A stretch of 64,000 nt of DNA from Larix kaempferi (Eukaryota > Streptophyta > Pinopsida > Pinales > Pinaceae), in assembly GCA_027924585.1 (NCBI GenBank), contig BSBM01001446.1:1302001-1366000 (forward strand), written 5' to 3'. How positions within the stretch are numbered: the stretch's first letter is position 1; every line of letters starts with the position of its first letter. A model generated the notes under the pieces. That model ran no database searches, had not been told where the DNA came from, and saw only the letters and a list, made by a program, of their open reading frames with translations. Positions 57,514 to 64,000 of this stretch are shown in pieces. The position numbers and the translations under genes are program-made.

Positions 57514-60473
57514 TCTTGATTGTTATAACCTCACTGACAAATCTACAACTCAGGAAGATAGTGATGAGGACGACCCGCGAAACATAAAGATACATGAATC
57601 AGAGGGCGTGCACGAGGTAAAAGGACCTCCACTAGTAATCCCATATATGAGCGGACCCGTAAAGACAAGAAAAGTGAACATTGGCAACAGTGAAGAGCCA
57701 AAGTTCACAGCTATCAGAGACTATTGGGATGAATACACAGTCGAGGAAGTCGCAGGCATACTACAAAAGTATCACGAACTATTCCCGACTAAATTCACAG
57801 AGATGAAAGGTATACTGGGAGACTTAGGAGTGATGAAAATTCCTCTTAAGCCTGGCGCGAAGCCTATAAAGCAAAGACCATATAGATTGCATATGTGCTA
57901 TAAAGAATGAGTTAAGACAGAACTCGATAAGATGCTCGATGCAAGGATCATTGAGCCAGTCAAAGAATTTGAGTGGATAATCCCGATGGTTATCTAGGAT
58001 AAGAAAAAAAAGGGCGAGATCAGAATTTGTGTGGATCTCAGAAAACTGAATGATGCTTCAATGCATGACCCATTTCCTACACCTTTTATAGATGAAGTGC
58101 TAGATAATGTTGGAGGGAATGAGGCATATTCTTTTACTGATGGATTCTGTGGTTACCATCAAATTAGGATTGATTGCATAGATAGGCACAAGACGAATTT
58201 TGCTACAGAATGTGGGTCATTCCAATACACAGTGATGCCCTTCAGTCTGAAGAATGCACCCCCCATATTTTCTAGAGTGGTCATCGCGACATTTAAGGAT
58301 TTTATACATAAGTTTTTAGAGGTTTACTTTGATGATTGGACTATTTTCGGTTTATTGAAGAACCATGCCGCAAACCTTAGGATGATGCTGGAAAAGTGCA
58401 AACAACATCCAATTTCATTAAACTTGAAGAAGTGTGTTTTCTATGTTCCTTATGTCATCTTGTTGGGACACATTGTGTGCAAACAGGGCGTGATGGTTGA
58501 CCCTGCGAAGATCGCAGTTATTGTAAATTTTCCTACAACAAATTCAGTCAAGTAGCTGCGCACCACATTGGGACATACCAGATAATATAGGAAATTCATA
58601 AAAGGGTATGCGCAGATAACTGCAACCATGGAGGAGTTGCTGAAGAAAGATGTACCATTCATTTGGAATGAGGACTGTGAGAAAGGATTTAACACATTAA
58701 AAGAGAAGATGGTCACTGCACTGATCCTAGTTTTTCCGTACTTGGAGAAGCCATTTCATGTCCATGTTGATGCTTCGTGTATCGCATTAGGCATTGTTCT
58801 TGCTCAACCAGGAGAGAGAGGTATTGATCATCCCATTTCCTTTTCCAGTAGAAAGTTATCATCCGTTGAGAAGAACTATGCCACCACTGAAAGAGAAGGA
58901 CTTGCAATGGTATATGCGCTGCAGAAGTTTAGGCACTACTTGCTTGGTGTGCACTTCTCCATGTTCACTGACCATTCTACCTTGAAATACCTAGTCAATA
59001 AGCCAATGTTAGGGGGCCGCATATGTAGATGGTTACTACTTTTTCAGGAGTATGACTTTGAAATTGTGGTTAAGCCAGGAAGGTTGAATTTGGGACCTGA
59101 TCATCTATCAAGGATTGAGTCAGGAGAAGAACCAACGATTCTGGAAGACAATCTGCTTGATACACAGTTGTTCGCTATACAAGTAGTTGATGATTATTAT
59201 AAGGACATTGTTGACTTTCTGACTACTGGGTTCGCACCCACACAGTTCATGACATAACATAAAAAGCAGCTGGTAGTGTGCGCAATAGACTTCACTATAA
59301 TTGTAGGTCAGCTATACAAGCTAGGAGCGGATGAAATACTACACAGATGTGTGCTAGAGCATGAGAAACCATTTCTACTAGTTGATGCGGACTCAGGAGT
59401 CAAAGGAGGCCATTATGTAGGGAAAGCTACCGTGTAGAAGATATTGCATGCAGGGCTATGGTGGCCTACAATTCATAGAGATTCGAAGGAACATTGCCAG
59501 AATTGCGATGTTTGTCAAAGAATAGGGAAGCCATCGCGCAGAGATGAAATGCCCTTAAATCCACAACTGACATTACAGGCCTTTGAGAAGTGGGCCATTG
59601 ATTTTTTCGGTTCTATTAAACCACCAGGGAAAAGAACTGGTGCGAGGTATATCATTACTAATACCGATTACCTCACAAAATGGGAAGAAGCAAAGCCAGT
59701 TAAAGACTGTAGCGCAGCTACAGCCACAGATTTTATATACAAAAATATCCTTACAAGGTTCGGATGCCCGAAGATCTGGATGAGTGATCAAGGCAATCAT
59801 TTTCTGAGTAATACCATTGAGGCTTTGACCTAAGAGTTCCACGTTCATCACCAACGCAACACGCCTTATCATCCACAGGAAAATGGAAATGCTGAAGCAT
59901 TTAACAAAGTGTTGGAGAATGTTCTAACCAAGATACGCAACGTCAATCGGGATGATTGGGACCTACGCATTCCATCTGTACTATGGGCATACAGGACTAC
60001 CTGCAATAAATTGAATGGCCATACACCTTTCAAGATAACCTATGGGCAAGAAGCAATAATGCTGATGGAGTAGATTGTTCCCAACTTGAGAATAGCATCG
60101 TTTACAGGCATGGCAGATCGTGCAACACTCCAAGAAAGGCTCCTACATTTGGTTGGGATAAAGGAAGATCGCTTTGTCACAGGATTCCACCAAAAAGTAC
60201 AGAAAGAGCGCGAAACAACATGGCATGATCACCACATAAAGAATAAGAGCTTTTAGGTAGGTGATCTAGTCCTCTTGTATGATAGAAAAATTCATGAAAT
60301 TCCCTGGAAAGTTTAAGATGCATTGGCTTGGCCCATATACTGTAATGCATATTACTAACGGTGGCGCAGTCCCGTTAGCTACATTGACCGAAAATACTTT
60401 TCCAAGTTTGATAAATGGTAGCAAACTAATGATTTACCACGATAGTCCAGTTGGACAGAGTTTTGTATGATTT
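57514..60473 (+). pseudogene. pol: pol of copy B: end of Gag-like segment, RT, RNase H, integrase
   Basis: It starts in the tail of the Gag-like segment (CYNLTDKSTTQ). RT at about 57630-58560 has the same VYFDDW site and, unlike A, an unbroken frame from 58031 to 58555. RNase H (58628-59257) and integrase (59258-60473) match A almost residue for residue; [10 protein letters not shown] and SDQGNHF show the core. TGA near 57908 and TAG near 57996 are shared with A. A TAG near 60070 (Tyr codon in A) is private to B. IPLKPG is open here, where A has a stop. Confidence 0.9.
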
Positions 60474-61010
60474 AGGGAAGTGTACCGCGCAACACTGTTG
60501 AAGTTGCGCGCGCAAAAATAAAAAAGAAAAAAAAAAGGAGAGCAACTGCGCAGAACAAGTCCAAATACTGATCGCGCAAATAGGATAGAACGATAGTCAC
60601 ACAGAAGATGCCATTGAGTGTGCGTCCCGATGAAAACATCCTGTTAGACTGCCATCACATTATGACAGAAACCATTACCACAACATCTGTTGGCTAGTTA
60701 GTCATTCGTTAACCAAATTGGGGGCTCTTGGTCAATTTAAAATTTAAGGGAAGATGTGACATTTTGGAACCCATTGAAGACTAACCTGACCATTTAACAT
60801 TGAAATCCGGCTGGCAGGATGAGCCATTAATGCTGATTCGACGGAATTGACAAGCTAGCTTGCCAAGCAACCTTTTGGCATTTAAGGAAACAACATTGTC
60901 ATGACGAGAAGGATCGACGGACAGGGCAAAGATCATATGCACGAACTGGTAATGAATATGGCATTTAGTGCCTCGGGAACTATAGAAGGCCATGTTGGAA
61001 ACTAGCAGCG

Positions 61011-61020
61011 GCTATAAATA
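61011..61020 (+). promoter_or_regulatory. internal TATA box before the accessory ORF, copy B
   Basis: GCTATAAATAGACC, identical to the box of element A and with the same spacing to the first Met at 61112. The 640-bp spacer around it (60474-61111) is otherwise non-coding. Confidence 0.65.
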
Positions 61021-61111
61021 GACCTCACTCGGCCACTTAACCATTTTCACAAAGAATTTGAACTATTTGAGAGCCGAGTGACCAGAGCCTTGTATCAGTG
61101 AACCGGTTGAG

Positions 61112-64000
61112 TTGGTAGATATCTCCTGGTTATTTGAGCAAGCAGGAATTCCAACAGCAATGATGGCGACAAAGGCAGGTTCATCTAGAAGTTCAACACG
61201 ACAGGCTGCAGGAAGCAGCAAGGACAAAGAGTCAGCTTCAAAGCAGGGGGGTCCGAAGTACCATTACAGTAGTCGACTTCGGCTAAGAACTTACCCATTT
61301 ATCTAGTGACCGAATACATCCCTCCACGAAAGCTCGATGCCCCGCTAGTCCACATAGAAAACAATTTCAAGTACAAAATCCTGATTCCCACTATCTCTAC
61401 CAAGGTGAAAATTGAGGAAAATATGATGGGTAGCGTACCAAGTTGCAAGCTGGACGACCTGGAATTACTTCAAAATACACTGGTAACATCGAAGACTTAC
61501 CCACAATTTAGACCAGACAAATATATCAACTGCTTGAAGGACACAAAGACCAGCGCTGATAGGTTGGAAGTCCAAGAGTGGTTAAGGCCCATCCAGTCAT
61601 CAGGCCTGTTAAATTTACTCCAAATGCCGCACTTTACTAAGAGCCCTGAGTTTTCCATTGTAGTGCGCACATTACTCACTTGTTTACATGAAGGCTTCTT
61701 ATGGATAGATACCCATATCGATATCAGCATTGATATGATGCATCACATTACAGGCCTGAACAAAAGAGGCGAAGACCCTGCAGACCTCCTCATAAAGAGG
61801 GCACAGGATAGAAATCTGAGCATCGAAGTCGCTAAAGAATTTGGCATAGTGCGGAAGGGACATGGGTTCCCAACGATCGACATCAATGATCGCACAACAA
61901 AGTTTAGGACCCAGTTGCTTGTAGGAAAGCTTTTGCAAAAGTGTAGACCACCCGAGGTACCTGCGGTCACAATCAAAGCAGCATCTAACATATTGTGCGG
62001 CAAGCATTATAATTGGTGCCAATTCCTACTAAATGAGCTTCTGGCAGATATTCAAGAAATGTAGGACAATCAAACACCATTCCATTTAAGTTGGCTCCTA
62101 GTGCTCATATCCTTTATAGGTTGTAAAGAGTCAGATGCATATCAAGGAGATCCAAACTTGATAGGACAGGGACGCGGAACACGTTTTACCAACTTATGGG
62201 TGAGTTCAAAGGCTTCAAGGAAACGGCATACCGCCGAAGTTTTTTATGTCTATTATCACTAGTTACGTGAGGCGATTATGGTAATGCCGCACATTTCCCA
62301 ACGATTGACCGAAAAATATACATGCATCATGAGGGTTATCATGAGAAGGCACGAGTTGCACATTCCACCAAGAGCTGATGCGCAGGGAGGATTATGGTAT
62401 CCATGGTTTTACCAACTCAGTGAGGACACCATCGAGGCCATGATGGAACATTGGGATTCTGACTGGAAATTTCCTTCTTCGTGAGACGATGCGTCGGATT
62501 ATGAACAGAACATCCCGCCCATCTCGATGGCCAATATCGATATAAAAAGCTCCGATGAAGAAGATACTGAACGGGATAGTGAAGACATAGCAGCAAAGAA
62601 GGAAAAGAAGAGTGGGCTACCTCCAGGCACGTACATTGAGGAAGAAAAGAATGATGCGTAGAGTCAACATACAGCCATGTCGGTGGGAAAGAGAAAGGCC
62701 ATTGAAGGCCCCTCTCAATCACAAAGCCAATGCACAAAGCAAAAGGTTGAAAAACCCGAGCTCGAGCCACAACTACATCTAGATGATAGCGATATAATCA
62801 CAACAAAAGTGCAGGAAGTATGGGAAGAGACCCACGCTGAAGAAGAATCCAACCAAGAACAACTGCAGTCGACCATAATCCAAGCTATGGAGGAGGTTAA
62901 GACAATGGTATCCCATATGGGGTTGCGGCAGCTAGGTTCAGGTTCTGACGAGAGGTTAAGGGAACCAAGTGCACAAAGAAGACCACCTGTTTCTAGAAGT
63001 AAGTATCCACGCGTCTTGAACCTTGAACCGGGCTACCTCATTTATCCAAATGAAGGAGTTAAAGAGGTAGTAAAGACTGGTCACCTCGACCTAAATATTG
63101 GCGCTCTGCCCCTAGAGGACCTAAACGAGCTGCACATTAGGGTCACGAAAGAAATTCATGAGAGGCTTAGTCTCATACGATCAGTGTGCACAGTTAACTG
63201 AAGATATCAATCAGTTAAGGCAGGAATCAGATAACAAGAAGCCAGAGTTGAGTGCAACAAGGGAAAAAGGTCAAAATTTGAAGGAGACCATTTCAGCAGT
63301 ATGCGCAAAAATAGAAGAATGCAAAGAAGAGGATGAAGTGGAAGACACGATAAATAAAATTGGGGCCAAGGTAGAGTCCCTCACCTCTGAGAGAATGCAA
63401 ATGGAGACCTCTTACAAAGGAAAGATCATAGAGTTGGAAGTTAGGCACCCTGTCATCCCACCAAATCAGTGCTCAGCTCTAGCTAAGGACGTCAAAGAAA
63501 CCATGGATGGCATTTCGGTGGAAGTGATGAAATGCCAACACTTACTTGAATAGATAACTATAGTAGTGACCTGTTTGAATGAGGATCCTGTGCTCCAGCA
63601 GGTAAATACGGAACTACAGCAGAAACAACAGCAGGTAGATGCTGCAAGCGTGGAGCTGAGGAATGCGACGGAAAGGGAGAAAGTGCAGAAATTTAACAAG
63701 GGCAAGGACCTACAGAAAGAATTAGTGACAGTAAGGGAAAAAGAGGCTGCTACATCGGACAGGATACAACCCATTGAATAGGAAGGCCTCGAATTGATGC
63801 AACAATTCGATGCAAAGTTCAGATATCTTCAGGCAGCAGAAGGAACCATGAAAGAACAAGTGGCTAGGGAGAAGGTCTCGCAGGAAACTCTGGAGACGCT
63901 TGAAGGTTTCAAATAGAAAGCCAAGGAAATAGTTGCAGAGCTAGCAGGTACTCTGTAAAACTTTATATCAAAGCTCAGTACGGCTAAAGCTGCGGCACTA
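61112..64000 (+). pseudogene. 3' accessory ORF of copy B (runs off the window)
   Basis: Collinear with 53383-56270. The folded domain is better preserved here: one open frame of 252 residues at 61306-62064, with Gln where A has TAG at the phrase KRAQDRN. A private TAG follows at 62062-62064, where A has TAC. Stops at 61304-61306, near 62482, near 62658 and near 63551, and the frameshift near 63190, are shared with A. The coiled coil (LTEDINQLRQESDNKKPEL, VSLTSER region, then LQQVNTELQQKQQQVDAASV) continues to the window edge. Confidence 0.7.

Larger units (their letters stand above)
57514..64000 (+). mobile_element. copy B: 3' part of the same OTA element, next to the LTR of A
   Basis: 57514-64000 repeats 49788-56270 in the same order and orientation. 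The offset is about 7728-7729 bases throughout, with very few differences. Its 5' part (LTR leader, ORF1, gag, protease and most of the Gag-like segment) is missing. The junction shares only GC with both parents. The window ends about 50 bases before the next LTR would be expected. Confidence 0.9.

Noticed and set aside
1-64000. Reassignment of TAG to glutamine, because so many in-frame TAG codons stand at Gln positions
   Set aside because: TAA and TGA also occur at expected Gln, Arg and Trp positions, frameshifts are common, and proper stops are used at ORF ends. Decay of methylated cytosine in dead plant elements explains it.
57514-64000. Independent second insertion of the OTA element
   Set aside because: It lacks its own 5' LTR, starts in pol at a 2-base junction, and shares inactivating mutations with copy A.

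Overview
This window is plant nuclear DNA made almost entirely of nested, decayed LTR retrotransposons. I see no host protein-coding gene, tRNA, rRNA or CRISPR array. Lineages that occur only in plants are present: a Tekay/Del-type chromovirus, SIRE- and Tork/TNT1-type Ty1/Copia elements, and several non-chromoviral Ty3/Gypsy elements of the Tat/Athila (OTA) type. The depth of nesting fits a large, repeat-rich genome such as a gymnosperm, but the species cannot be named from the sequence.

Layout. 1-4572: 3' part of a chromovirus (RNase H, integrase, chromodomain) and its 2.6-kb LTR. 4573-5891: minus-strand OTA-type LTR. 5892-25411: one SIRE element cut into pieces. At 6836/20357 it is interrupted by a 13.5-kb unit flanked by the 5-bp duplication GACTG. 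That unit carries only an accessory-type ORF (8838-12275) and is itself split by a defective Copia element (12578-19787, duplication ATTTT). The SIRE RNase H is split again by a solo LTR (22689-23581). 25412-27934: unassigned. 27935-38370: minus-strand OTA element (LTR, 3' accessory ORF, RT, Gag-like segment, protease) interrupted by a 3.9-kb chromovirus solo LTR (29318-33265). 38371-57513: a large plus-strand OTA element A with an MITE in its left LTR and a nearly whole Tork element (42886-47862) inside its gag. 57514-64000: a second copy (B) of the 3' part of the same element, directly after the shared LTR.

Most interesting point. The plus-strand OTA element reads ORF1, gag with about five zinc knuckles, protease, a second Gag-like segment of about 250 residues, RT, RNase H, integrase, a TATA box, then a 3' accessory ORF of roughly 970 codons that runs almost to the LTR. 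The diverged minus-strand element has the same Gag-like segment between protease and RT, and a homologous accessory ORF with its own TATA box. A third, TSD-bounded unit carries only a protein of similar layout (folded front, coiled-coil back). The consistent arrangement suggests an uncommon OTA lineage that makes extra structural proteins from pol and from an internal transcript.

Nearly all coding regions are broken. In-frame stops are mostly TAG, TAA or TGA where CAG, CAA or CGA is expected, which fits decay of methylated cytosines. LTR boundaries are based on TG..CA ends, target duplications, primer-binding sites and purine tracts read by eye. Lineage names rest on motif recognition, not on database searches.
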